Assembly: GCA_003298465.1 (NCBI GenBank)
Contig: QNGA01000005.1
Location: 248,001 to 312,000, forward strand
Direction of reading: 5' to 3'
From: a halophilic archaeon
GTDB lineage: Archaea > Halobacteriota > Halobacteria > Halobacteriales > Haladaptataceae
Length of the DNA stretch: 64,000 nucleotides
Shown here: positions 19,691 through 28,346 of the stretch, piece by piece
Layout: the number at the start of each line of letters is the position of its first letter
Numbering within the stretch: the first letter of the stretch is position 1
The notes under the pieces: model-generated
Seen by the model: only the letters and a program-made list of their open reading frames with translations
What the model was told of the DNA's origin: nothing
Databases searched by the model: none
Program-made: the position numbers and the translations under genes

Positions 19691-19819
19691 TTAAATAATT
19701 CCTACCCTAAAGTAGGATTGTGGGTTAGAATGACAAGCAAGAACTATACTAGATATATAATAGATGCAGAAAAGTACAAAGCACTCTTAGCCAGCAACAT
19801 TAGCAGGGAATGATTAATC

Positions 19820-21574
19820 ATGGATAAAATAACTAGACGTCGTTTGCTCAAAGCTAGTGCATCGCTGGGAATAGCCGGAGCAATACCTCAGACCTCAAGC
19901 AGGGTAGCTGCCCAATCATCTCCTAGCCTTGAGAAATATATACAGCCACTACCGATTCCAGAGGCTAGAGAACCAGACAGTGAACAGCATGGCGTTGATT
20001 CTTACCAGATTCCGCTGACGGAGTTCACACAAAATCTCCATCCAGACCTTCCCGATACGACGCTTTGGGGCTTCGACGGTGTGTATCCAGGGCCACTTAT
20101 TGAGGGTCAACGGAACCAGCGTATGCGAGTCCAATTCGACAATAGTCAGCTTCCGACAAACCATCTCTTAGAAGTTGATAAGCGGATCGGTGGAACAACA
20201 GCTGAGAACCACCCTGGGTACGAGAAATCAGTCCCTGTCCCAGAAGTCCGGACGGTAACTCATTTTCATGGGCTTAAGGTCGACCCCGAAAACGATGGTC
20301 AAGCGGATATGTGGTCGTCTCCCAGCGGTGTTGTAGGACCGCGCTTTACCAATGATTGGCAAGAACTCCCAATGCGCCAATCGAGGTTAACATCGACATA
20401 TCATGACCACACACTTGGCATCGTTCGGCTAAACGCCTATGCCGGGCTAGTCGGCATGTATTCTATCCGGAGTCAAAAGGAGGAGAAGCTTAACTTGCCA
20501 AGTGGTGAGTACGATATACCTCTCCTTCTACAGGATAAGTCATTTAATTCGGATGGCTCGCTAGATTATCCCGATTCCTGGACTCCGATGTTTGCTGGCG
20601 ATACTGCGGTCATTAACGGAGCAGTATGGCCATATCTTGAGGTTGAACCCCGACGATATCGTTTCCGGATAGTAAACGGTGCGAACCATCGAACGTTCAG
20701 TCTTCAACTTCGTAACGAATCTAGTCAGGGTATCCCAACACTACATCAGTTCGCACCGGACCATGGATTTTTGGAGTCGGTTGTTCCAATTGGCCCTGCT
20801 GGGGATCTTGATTCGCTCGTTCTACAGCCGTTTGAGCGTGGAGAAGTTATTGTTGACTTCTCTAAGCATGCAGGTGAAACATTCACACTTACTAACAACG
20901 CTGAGTTACCGTACGTAGGCGAAAACTCAGGTAGTGGTCTCGGGGAACTGATGCAGATTCGGGTTACTGACCCAGATGAAACTCCGGTAGACACCAGTGC
21001 AAATCCTACGAACTTGAAGCTTCCTTCCCCCAAGAAATTAAGCAAGAATGCAGCAGTCAAAACCCGCGAAATGGATCTTGACTTGACGGTGAATGATGGA
21101 TTAGTCACGTATCAACTGAATGGGTACGGATTTGGCGCGGAAGAGGCAGTTGTCCAGCCACAGCTCGGAACAACTGAAATTTGGGAACTGAAAAATAACA
21201 CGAATGGTTCACACCCAATCCATCTTCATCTAGTCACTTTCAGAGTAATTGGGCGTGGACCGGATGGAACTGATACTCCTGATCCAAATGAACAAGGTCA
21301 TAAAGATACTGTTCGAGTTGAGCCGGGTGAAACAGTGAGAATTCTCACACGATTTGATCGTTATACTGGCCAATTTCCCTGGCACTGCCATATGCTTGAG
21401 CATGAGGATAACAAAATGATGCTTCGGTTTGAGGTAACATCCGGAAATGGACAAGGGAAAGGAAATGGACGACAATCTCCTGGACAAGGACACGGAAAAG
21501 GAAATGGACAGCAACCCCCCGGGCACGGACGAAGTCGTGGGCGTGAGTCCTCTGGACGAGACCCCAAACAGTGA
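19820..21574 (+). CDS. Tat-exported multicopper oxidase (laccase/CotA-like)
   Basis: The product is 584 residues. Tat signal: TRRRLLKASASLGIAG (5-20). All four copper-binding segments are present: HFHG (148-151), YHDH (194-197), HPIHLH (465-470) and HCHMLEHEDNKMM (522-534), so three cupredoxin domains with type 1 and trinuclear copper are expected. The length without the tail fits CotA/bilirubin-oxidase-type enzymes. Residues 543-584 are a Gly/Gln/Lys/Arg-rich low-complexity tail that is absent from the usual enzymes. The reaction is oxidation of a donor with reduction of oxygen to water at the cell surface. In this cluster it could be the terminal acceptor for the cupredoxin-bearing sugar dehydrogenases. 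A TnpB relic follows its stop directly. Confidence 0.9.
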   Translation: MDKITRRRLLKASASLGIAGAIPQTSSRVAAQSSPSLEKYIQPLPIPEAREPDSEQHGVDSYQIPLTEFTQNLHPDLPDTTLWGFDGVYPGPLIEGQRNQRMRVQFDNSQLPTNHLLEVDKRIGGTTAENHPGYEKSVPVPEVRTVTHFHGLKVDPENDGQADMWSSPSGVVGPRFTNDWQELPMRQSRLTSTYHDHTLGIVRLNAYAGLVGMYSIRSQKEEKLNLPSGEYDIPLLLQDKSFNSDGSLDYPDSWTPMFAGDTAVINGAVWPYLEVEPRRYRFRIVNGANHRTFSLQLRNESSQGIPTLHQFAPDHGFLESVVPIGPAGDLDSLVLQPFERGEVIVDFSKHAGETFTLTNNAELPYVGENSGSGLGELMQIRVTDPDETPVDTSANPTNLKLPSPKKLSKNAAVKTREMDLDLTVNDGLVTYQLNGYGFGAEEAVVQPQLGTTEIWELKNNTNGSHPIHLHLVTFRVIGRGPDGTDTPDPNEQGHKDTVRVEPGETVRILTRFDRYTGQFPWHCHMLEHEDNKMMLRFEVTSGNGQGKGNGRQSPGQGHGKGNGQQPPGHGRSRGRESSGRDPKQ

Positions 21575-21756
21575 TAGCGAGATGGTTTCAGTGACTCGGC
21601 TAAGGATGGGGAGCGTTTGACCGTCCCCCAAGACAGCCAAGCCGATGCTACCACGCAGGAGATACGTGGAATAGATGCGGCTTGAAACCATAGGGCCACG
21701 CCCGGTCTAAAATCCCGTGGTGGGATTCCCGGTCTTTAGGCGCGAGAGGAGGTCAA
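21575..21756 (+). mobile_element. IS1341-type relic: tnpB tail and right end
   Basis: The right-end hairpin and terminus (GGGATTCCCGGTCTTTAGG, then GAGGAGGTCAA, ending at 21756) lie on the plus strand. They are preceded by about 130 bases that give a TnpB-tail-like frame with stops (LTVPQDSQADATTQEI). The end overlaps the 3' end of the minus-strand phosphodiesterase gene and supplies its last codons and stop. Confidence 0.6.
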
Positions 21757-23067
21757 ACCAAGGAGCTCTCTAATAGTTGGTGCGACTGCTTGTGCATCAA
21801 CTACTTCATCGAAGGAACTACTGGGTGCTGCTGGCCCGCCAACGCCGTAGATTCCGAATGCTGCCTCGTCAACATGACCGTGTGACCCACCGACCTTTGT
21901 CGGGTCGAGCGAAGCGAGGCCCTCCTCACCGAAGAACAGTTCACAAGGATCGAAGCCGGGTTTGGCGTGGATATCCATCTCAGTTGCGTACGACGGTGCG
22001 TCAGCGCGGTCGCGCCACCAGTAGTACTGGAACCACGCGTCCGGTTCCGCGACGAGGACGAGATCGCCTGCATTCGGATGATCAATGCCGTACTCAGCTT
22101 TCGTCTTCTGGCCGAGAACCTCCTCAACCCCGTCAATTGGCTCGAGAGCTTCCTGAACATCAGTAACTGACCCACTCGTATAGACATGAGCAATTTGGTG
22201 ATCAACCATCGCGAAGGCGTCCGAGTCTTGGAGGTCGACTTTTTCACCGCCTTCGCTACCTTCGGTTATGGCTAGTAGACCATTCTCTCGGAGCACGCGA
22301 TTCGGGAACACGGGAGTGTCGACTCCATGAAAGCCGTATTCACTAACAACATTCACAACCGTCTCGTCCCAGCGGTCGTCCGTCTGGAGTGTATCGAGGA
22401 ACCCGCCGATGAGAGCGTCGATCTCTTCGACTGCTGCACGCAGTTCCTCGCCGGGACCGTGCCGGAGTCCGGCGTAGTCGAGGTGAGGAATATAGATCCA
22501 GAGTAAATCTGGGTCAGCCTGTTCGATTCCCTTGGTTGCTGCGTTGAGTATCCACTCACTACTCGCTTTGCCAGCAGCTGGCCCCCAATAGTTATGCAGC
22601 GGGAAGTGGCCGTACTCTTCCCGGAGGTCGTCGTAGAACCCGTCGGGATTCGTCCAGCAATTCATCTCTATCAGGTCGTTGTTTTCGTCTTCGATCGGTG
22701 ATGGTGTGACAGCCACGTCGGCGTCCGACCCGATGAGGTGCTGGAAGAAGAACGCACCCGTCGTCAGTCCGGCGTCACGAGCTGTCTCCCAAATCCGGTC
22801 GCGGTCACCGCGGTCCCGCTCCCAGAACGCCACCTCGTCGGCCTCGCGGTCGTACTCGCCACTGGCGACGTCGCCGTGTTCGCCTGGTGACAGTCCCGTG
22901 GCGAGCGTCGTCTGAGCGGGGACAGTGAGCGCGGGGAACGGTGGACGGAGTGCTGATACATTGTCGAGGAGCCCAGCGAGGTTTGGGGCAAGGTCGTCAG
23001 TGACGTGTTTCGGCTGTAGGCCAATCACGTCGAGAACGACAAGTCGTCCCACGTCAGAGCCAGTCAT
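21736..23067 (-). CDS. Alkaline phosphatase superfamily / type I phosphodiesterase, EboF-like
   Basis: The product is 443 residues with no signal peptide. The N-terminus VLDVIGLQPKHV, PALTVPAQTTLATGLSPGEH (likely nucleophile Thr in the QTTLATG region) and metal-site motifs YIPHLDYAG, VSEYGFHG, MVDHQIAHVY and GGSHGHVDE place it in the nucleotide pyrophosphatase/phosphodiesterase group. The motif order matches EboF-type proteins of the Ebo metabolite clusters. The gene overlaps the upstream inositol-3-phosphate synthase gene by four bases (ATGA), so the two are translationally coupled. Its last residues TSSRA and stop lie inside an IS1341-type right end, so the native C-terminus has been exchanged. 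Which phosphoester is hydrolysed is unknown. Confidence 0.85.
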   Translation of the reverse strand: MTGSDVGRLVVLDVIGLQPKHVTDDLAPNLAGLLDNVSALRPPFPALTVPAQTTLATGLSPGEHGDVASGEYDREADEVAFWERDRGDRDRIWETARDAGLTTGAFFFQHLIGSDADVAVTPSPIEDENNDLIEMNCWTNPDGFYDDLREEYGHFPLHNYWGPAAGKASSEWILNAATKGIEQADPDLLWIYIPHLDYAGLRHGPGEELRAAVEEIDALIGGFLDTLQTDDRWDETVVNVVSEYGFHGVDTPVFPNRVLRENGLLAITEGSEGGEKVDLQDSDAFAMVDHQIAHVYTSGSVTDVQEALEPIDGVEEVLGQKTKAEYGIDHPNAGDLVLVAEPDAWFQYYWWRDRADAPSYATEMDIHAKPGFDPCELFFGEEGLASLDPTKVGGSHGHVDEAAFGIYGVGGPAAPSSSFDEVVDAQAVAPTIRELLGLTSSRA

Positions 23068-24266
23068 CTACTTTCCTCCTGCACATAGTTTTCCACATAG
23101 TTGTAAAGTAGCTCAAATTGATGGGAAAGGTTGTGCTCGTCGACGCTGAGTGGTGATTTGAAGAACGAGGCGAGCTGCGGCTGGAGACCCCCCTCTCCAT
23201 GCTTGTCGGCGTGAGCGGTGAGTCGTACGAGATCGAGGATGAGTGGCGCAGCTAGTGCTGAGTCCGACCCCTCCCACGTGAATTGCATCTTCATCTGCGT
23301 GTCAAGGAAGCCTTGGAAGCGAATGTCGTCCCACGCGGTCTTCCAGTCGCCCAGCGGCGGTGTGTAGTCGATGCGCACTCGGTTATGGAATTCTTCGTTG
23401 AGGATGCTATCGAGGACACCGCCCTTGCTCGCTAGCTTTCCCGCTTCGTTCGCCTCGTCTTCTAGCACTGCCCCGTCGGTATTGCCGAGGATGTTATGGC
23501 CTTCCCAGGACTGCACACGGAGGTTCCGCTGAGCGAACATCGGCGCGAGCGCCGACTTCACAAGCGTCTCACCAGTCTTGCCGTCTCGACCCATGTGAGG
23601 TACTGTCTTCTCGTCGGCCAGTTCGCGTAATCCGCCCAATGCAGACCCCGTACTAGGAGTAAAATTGATGTAGGGGTGCTCCTCGACGAGTGCGGCGTAG
23701 GCATACAACGTACTCGCCGGCAGATTCCGGTCGTCTTCGTCGATAGCCGACTCAAACGCTTCTACTGTATCATATCGCTCTGGAGATTCTAGCGGCGGCT
23801 CAGTTGAGGCAGCGTTGACAACTATTAGCCTGTCGAGTCCGTGTGTCTCTACGAACATCGCATAGTCGTCGCGGATCTGGGAAACGATGTCGGCCACTGT
23901 TTCTTCGTCGATAGTCTGACTATCCGCGAGGTCTTCAACAACTTGCCCACAGCTGATCGGCGTTCCAGTATTCACCCGTTCGTCTATTGCTTGGAGGTCA
24001 TCCCGCACGGTATCCAGTATCGTTCTGTCTAGAACACCACTAGACTGGTGTACTGCTTCAGCGGTTTGTTCGATACTTTGAGTGCGGATATCATGCCCGG
24101 CGAAAACTAGATCATTGACTTCAGGGAGTGATAATGATGCCACCGGTTCTCGAGCTGTCACCATCCCAGTTGTCTCACTCACTCCTCTTGCAATTGCTCG
24201 CGCTCCGACCATCGCTAGCGTTGCAACGTTACCTCGTGCTCCGATTAACCATACTCCAGTACTCAT
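23064..24266 (-). CDS. Inositol-3-phosphate synthase-like enzyme
   Basis: The product is 400 residues. The N-terminal Rossmann motif is GARGNVATLAMVGA (9-22). Family motifs follow: NFTPSTGSALGGL, GRDGKTGETLVKSALAP, and SWEGHNILGNTDG. These fit NAD-dependent myo-inositol-3-phosphate synthases, which cyclise glucose 6-phosphate. The divergence from canonical enzymes, together with the coupled phosphodiesterase gene, suggests a pathway-specific cyclase. It could make an inositol-type core for a secondary metabolite or polar head group. It is the first gene of a two-gene minus-strand operon and is divergent from the TatD/TIM-barrel pair at 24691. Confidence 0.88.
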   Translation of the reverse strand: MSTGVWLIGARGNVATLAMVGARAIARGVSETTGMVTAREPVASLSLPEVNDLVFAGHDIRTQSIEQTAEAVHQSSGVLDRTILDTVRDDLQAIDERVNTGTPISCGQVVEDLADSQTIDEETVADIVSQIRDDYAMFVETHGLDRLIVVNAASTEPPLESPERYDTVEAFESAIDEDDRNLPASTLYAYAALVEEHPYINFTPSTGSALGGLRELADEKTVPHMGRDGKTGETLVKSALAPMFAQRNLRVQSWEGHNILGNTDGAVLEDEANEAGKLASKGGVLDSILNEEFHNRVRIDYTPPLGDWKTAWDDIRFQGFLDTQMKMQFTWEGSDSALAAPLILDLVRLTAHADKHGEGGLQPQLASFFKSPLSVDEHNLSHQFELLYNYVENYVQEESR

Positions 24267-24381
24267 ACTGAGTGATTATTTTTAAGATACTAATATATTT
24301 CTCTATCCTTATTGAGTCAGTCAATAAGATTCAATATGATTGACTGTAATCGAGCGATTGTGTCGAAGCTATTCCGCTACG

Positions 24382-24597
24382 TTACCAGGTCAGATCAGTG
24401 TCGGAGTCCCGGCGGGAGAGCTGCTCTTTGCTTTCACTGAAATCAAGATCCTTGTTCAGCACCGTTTCTTGGGGGTGTTGCCACTCTTCGTCGCAGTTCT
24501 CACAACGCCATACTTCGTATGGACGACCATCGTCCGGCGTCTTCTGTACGGAATTGATTGGGTCACTACAGTGCGGGCAGACTTCGGGCATGGACAA
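24382..24597 (-). CDS. Small zinc-ribbon protein
   Basis: The product is 71 residues, with a possible restart at the third codon. Two cysteine pairs, CPHC (residues 7-10) and CENC (32-35), form a zinc ribbon. The rest is acidic. Haloarchaea have many such CPxCG-type mini-proteins of mostly unknown function. It sits in the divergent gap of the Ebo-like cluster, downstream of nothing on its strand, and may be a regulator or a stress factor. Confidence 0.65.
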   Translation of the reverse strand: MSMPEVCPHCSDPINSVQKTPDDGRPYEVWRCENCDEEWQHPQETVLNKDLDFSESKEQLSRRDSDTDLTW

Positions 24598-24690
24598 CCC
24601 AAGGATCTGGTGGGAGGTAAGCTTTTGTAACCCTGCACTCTTCTTTCACCATCAAGTAACTTTAATACCTCTGAATAACAATTGGCGGTT

Positions 24691-25497
24691 ATGTCGATTC
24701 CAATAATCGATCCGCACATGCATATGGTGTCTCGGTCAACGAATGATTATGAGCGAGCACGCTTAGCCGGCATTGAGTGCTGTATTGAGCCTGCGTTCTG
24801 GAGCGGAACCGACAAACAGCACGCAGAGTCCTTCTTCGATTACTTCGAACAGATCATTGACTTCGAGACGGACCGCGCTGATCGAGCCGCTGGCATCGAT
24901 CACTACGTCACCATTGCACTTGAGCCTAAAGAGGCCAACTACCCCGAGATGGCTGAGCGAGTAATGGACCGGATTCCAGAGTATCTTGAGCGTGAGAATG
25001 TCATTGGCGTCGGAGAAATTGGCCTTGACCAGGACACCGAGGAAGAACGAGAAGCGTTCCGTCGTCAACTTCGGATGGCTGAGGAACGAGATCTACCGGT
25101 TATTGTTCATACGCCCCACACGAATAAGCCAGCAGGAACGGAAACTATCGTGGAGATGATAGAGGATGAGGACGTAGCTGAGGATCGCATCGTTATTGAC
25201 CATAACACAGAGAACACTATCGATATCGCAATCGAAACTGACTGCTGGATCGGTTTTACACTGTATCCAGGCAAGATCAACGACGAGAAAGCAATCGACC
25301 TATTAGAAGAGTACGGCACAGACAAGATGCTGTTGAACAGCGCGGCTGACTGGGATCCTTCAGACCCTCTTGCTGTGCCGAAGGCTCGCGATAAAATGCT
25401 TGATCGGGGGTGGGATCGCGATGAAGTTCAGAAAGTCGTTTTCGACAACCCCTATGAGTTCTTTAACCAATCGCCGAACTTCAATTACGAACTATAA
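24691..25497 (+). CDS. TatD-type metal-dependent hydrolase, EboB-like
   Basis: I chose ATG 24691 over the TTG at 24682 because the protein then starts MSIPIIDPHMHM, the family's N-terminal HxH. The product is 268 residues. Further metal ligands are in VGEIGLDQ (Glu), VIVHTPH (His), VIDHN (His) and NSAADWDP (Asp). TatD-related amidohydrolases include nucleases, but EboB-type members belong to metabolite clusters. The stop is two bases before the start of the next gene, so the two are co-transcribed. They diverge from the phosphodiesterase/inositol-phosphate synthase operon. Confidence 0.85.
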   Translation: MSIPIIDPHMHMVSRSTNDYERARLAGIECCIEPAFWSGTDKQHAESFFDYFEQIIDFETDRADRAAGIDHYVTIALEPKEANYPEMAERVMDRIPEYLERENVIGVGEIGLDQDTEEEREAFRRQLRMAEERDLPVIVHTPHTNKPAGTETIVEMIEDEDVAEDRIVIDHNTENTIDIAIETDCWIGFTLYPGKINDEKAIDLLEEYGTDKMLLNSAADWDPSDPLAVPKARDKMLDRGWDRDEVQKVVFDNPYEFFNQSPNFNYEL

Positions 25498-25499
25498 CT

Positions 25500-26375
25500 A
25501 TGAACTTTGGATTCTCATCCAACGCTTTCCAGGATTACACCTTAACCGATACCATTGAGATTCTCGCCAATGTTGGCTATGATGGCGTCGAGATACTGCT
25601 TGACGAACCACATCTGTATCCATCAGAGTCAAATGAGCAAGAAATTGAGCGTGTTCAGCGTTCACTTGACGAACACGGACTTGTTGTAAGCAATTGTAAT
25701 GCATTCATGCTCAGTGCCGCTGAACGGAGTCAGAAAAGTCGGAAAGCAGAATACGGGCGTGAAACAGAGGCCTTCCACCATCCCTCGTTTATTGAACTTG
25801 ATGCTGACGATCGTCAAAAGCGAGTAGAACACACTAAAACTGCATTGAGGACAGCGGCAGCACTCGACGCTCCACATATCTCAATTCCGCCTGGTGGTCC
25901 AGTCCCAACGCGGAAATCCGACGAACAGGCAATGGACGAGTTTGTTAACGGACTACAGGAGGTCGCCGAGACTGCCGAGGCAGTTGGCGTTGATATCCTA
26001 GTTGAACCGGAACCGGATTTACTCATCGAGACCTCCGAAGAATTTCTCGAATTAATGGATAGGATTGACTCTCCTCGAGTCGGTTGTAACTTTGACGCTG
26101 GTCATTTCTTCTCAGTTGGCGAGAATCCTGCAGCGCTCGTTGAGAAACTCTCAGAGTTTACTCATCACTACCACCTCGAAGACATTCCTGCCGACCGGAC
26201 CCACGTGCATACTCAACTCGGGGAGGGTGCGATGAACATCGACGAATTCCTCGCTGCAGTTGAGGAGACAGACTATGAGGGGTTCGTCACTGTTGAGCTC
26301 TATCCGTATCAGGAAACAGCTGCAGAGACCGCTCATGACGCAATGCAATATTTACGAGAACATGACTGGACCTGA
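25500..26375 (+). CDS. Sugar phosphate isomerase/epimerase-type TIM barrel, EboE-like
   Basis: The product is 291 residues with no signal peptide. Metal-site motifs are ILVEPEPDLLIE, FDAGHFFSVGE, HHYHLEDI and VTVELYPYQ. It starts two bases after the TatD-type gene and is its operon partner. It is a paralogue of the 5162-6013 product, which links this Ebo-like block to the sugar-oxidation block. The pairing of a TatD-type hydrolase, a TIM barrel and a type I phosphodiesterase is characteristic of Ebo clusters. The UbiA-like EboC and the EboA partner are not present in the window. Confidence 0.87.
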   Translation: MNFGFSSNAFQDYTLTDTIEILANVGYDGVEILLDEPHLYPSESNEQEIERVQRSLDEHGLVVSNCNAFMLSAAERSQKSRKAEYGRETEAFHHPSFIELDADDRQKRVEHTKTALRTAAALDAPHISIPPGGPVPTRKSDEQAMDEFVNGLQEVAETAEAVGVDILVEPEPDLLIETSEEFLELMDRIDSPRVGCNFDAGHFFSVGENPAALVEKLSEFTHHYHLEDIPADRTHVHTQLGEGAMNIDEFLAAVEETDYEGFVTVELYPYQETAAETAHDAMQYLREHDWT

Positions 26376-26700
26376 ACGGATTTCCTACTGACGGACTTAG
26401 ACAGACAAGCCGTTATAGGTCCGTGAACGTTCTTGTCCGTCGGGCGGGTTCGAAGTGGACAGAGACGCGAACGTGGCGTGGAACATCCTTTCTCGCGGTC
26501 TTGAAGATATAGAAGTGGGGAACTCTGGATCACCGCCTGTGGAGACTGCGCTCGCTGTGGATACGTCCGTATCTGCAAAGCACGTCGTGGAAACAGGAAG
26601 CCCGACCCTCACGGAACGAACGGCGTCAGTGGTGAGCGAGCAGGGTAGTCCACGAATACAGTGGATACTTCGCTTCCAGTACAAGCCGTAGTTCGATGTT
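26376..26700 (+). pseudogene. TnpB C-terminal relic
   Basis: The plus frame reads DRDANVAWNILSRGLEDIEV, SPPVETALAVDTSVSAKHVV and ETGSPTLTERTASVVSE. This is nearly identical to the end of the intact TnpB at 52670-53884. The catalytic N-terminal parts are gone. The terminus (GAGCAGGGTAGTCCAC) is a worn version of the 52655 end. It directly follows the TIM-barrel stop. Confidence 0.8.
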
Positions 26701-27013
26701 CCTATTATCCCCCTCTCTGCCGGCCTAAACAGTATTACCCCTCTTAAAACCGTTCTTAAATACAGAACATAGATTCTTGATCCCGTACTCTATTTCAGAA
26801 CACGATTCTCATATAGAGTAATTATAAACTGGAAATGATCCAGGGTTTACAGAGCTACAGTTGTAATGGTAAACTATTACGAGTGACTAATAATTATTTC
26901 CCAGATAATTTAGTGAATTTATGGTGGAACAGAAGCAGATATTGATTAGACGTTCTGGGTTACAGAATAATCTGTTACGAGAACAAGACAAGCCTGTATA
27001 GCTTGCTACAATA
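26701..27013. promoter_or_regulatory. AT-rich gap with paired CAGAAC/GATTCT sites
   Basis: There is no gene. Two similar sites occur, TACAGAACATAGATTCT (26761-26777) and TTTCAGAACACGATTCT (26793-26809), each an AGAA...TTCT inverted repeat. A third, TTACAGAATAATCTGTTA, lies near 26960. They resemble the site upstream of the neighbouring IclR gene. Confidence 0.35.
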
Positions 27014-27769
27014 TTAGTAGGTGAATTTTAGTTCGATTATATTTGCTGCTTCGAGCACTTTTCTGCAGATCCTTCCCGCAAATTCATCGTTTTGGGTTCT
27101 ACGTTCTGGCGTCGAAACACTAACCGCACCAAGAACGCAATTATTAGAATCTTTGATGGGTGCGGCAAGACATCGGAGTCCCTCCAAGCGTTCTCCTGCA
27201 TCAATAGCATAACCTCGCTCTTGGATAGAATAGAGTTCGTCAAATAGCTCATCCTCAGTTTGAATACTACTTGGTGTTCCAGCATCAAGCCCTCGCTGTT
27301 CAATTATTTCTATAACTCGTGATTCTGGAAGATGAGCGAGTATTGCTTTCCCAAGGGCTGTTGTATGAAGATGGGTTCGCATTCCTGTATATGTATCAAG
27401 ATCAACAGCATTCTTGCCCTTTGCTCGCGTCAAGTACACTCCCAGACCTCCTTCTTCGATCATCAAATTAGCGAGTTCCCCGGTCGCCGTGGCAAGTGAT
27501 TTTACTTCTGGTTCGGCAATTCGGTAAAGCTCCATCTGTTTCCGGATCTGTCCCCCCACTTCGAGAAATTTCATCCCTAGCTTATACTTATTATTGCTTT
27601 TCACTACATAGCCGTATTTTTGAAGTGTCATCAAATGATTATGTACTGCACTCTTTCCCATTTCGAGTTGCCCCGCAAGTTCAGTGACCCCACATGGACC
27701 TTGGGCTTTTAACTCCTCTACCACTTTAAGCGATTTTTCGGTTGTTCTTACAGCGTGTTTCGCATTCAC
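27014..27769 (-). CDS. IclR-family transcriptional regulator
   Basis: The product is 251 residues. An N-terminal winged helix (residues 1-65, [20 protein letters not shown] being the helix-turn-helix) precedes an IclR effector domain (about 75-250: [45 protein letters not shown]). Haloarchaeal IclR proteins control sugar and aromatic catabolism. It lies between the Ebo-like block and the BMP-type transporter operon and is divergent from the latter, so control of transporter and sugar genes is plausible. A palindromic site 33-47 bases upstream of the start suggests autoregulation. Confidence 0.9.
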   Translation of the reverse strand: MNAKHAVRTTEKSLKVVEELKAQGPCGVTELAGQLEMGKSAVHNHLMTLQKYGYVVKSNNKYKLGMKFLEVGGQIRKQMELYRIAEPEVKSLATATGELANLMIEEGGLGVYLTRAKGKNAVDLDTYTGMRTHLHTTALGKAILAHLPESRVIEIIEQRGLDAGTPSSIQTEDELFDELYSIQERGYAIDAGERLEGLRCLAAPIKDSNNCVLGAVSVSTPERRTQNDEFAGRICRKVLEAANIIELKFTY

Positions 27770-27801
27770 ATAGTTTTATATTGTTTATAACGTATTAAGA
27801 A

Positions 27802-27816
27802 TTCTGTATACCAGAA
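27802..27816. promoter_or_regulatory. Putative IclR operator
   Basis: TTCTGTATACCAGAA is a near-perfect inverted repeat 33 bases upstream of the IclR start and next to a TATA-like stretch. It matches TTCTGTGATATAGAA at 14241-14255. The assignment to IclR is inferred from position and repetition. Confidence 0.4.
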
Positions 27817-28346
27817 CGAAGCTGAAGAGAAAAAATAACTGCGAATGTAAATAATATAATTAGGGTAGAATATTATTCTATCTACGTTAATCAACAAACC
27901 ACGACTGAATTTCCACATCCAGTGCAAAACATACCCAAGAGACCAGAATACCACTGAATTCGTTTGATTTAACTATATGTTGTCTTCTCTTCTTTCAATA
28001 TAAAGAATGGGAGAGCTCAAACCGATGGTGTCGTGGGTGTTTCCGACAGATCCATGGGAAGCCATGAGCGCGGTGGCCCGTGGCAGTTCATTCTGATGTT
28101 CACGACTTCGATGCCAACGGTCGAATAGACGTTAACGACCCTACTGAGATATTTAAAGCTGTCTAGTTTCTTAGGATCAAACTGACTCGAGGTCCGCTCC
28201 GAAGCACTCCGCCTGTTTCGTCTGTCAAAAATGGTATCGAGCTTCCGGAGGCGTCCTATGGCTAAAGCCGTAGTTTTTCTGTACATACATTAATTCTACT
28301 ATAAATTTTAGGAGTAGCAATAAAATCAAATTCCCACTAGTTATTT
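27817..28346. other. Intergenic region, possible gene remnant
   Basis: Around 28080-28165 one plus-strand frame reads VHDFDANGRIDVNDPTEIFK, which resembles a calcium-binding dockerin-type repeat but has stops on both sides. It may be the tail of a lost surface protein. A TATA-like CTATAAATTTTA (about 28298) precedes the transporter operon. Confidence 0.3.

Noticed and set aside
28017..28286. 89-codon minus frame, and a dockerin-like stretch on the plus strand
   Set aside because: The minus frame has no family. The plus stretch is only 20 residues between stops, too little to call a gene.
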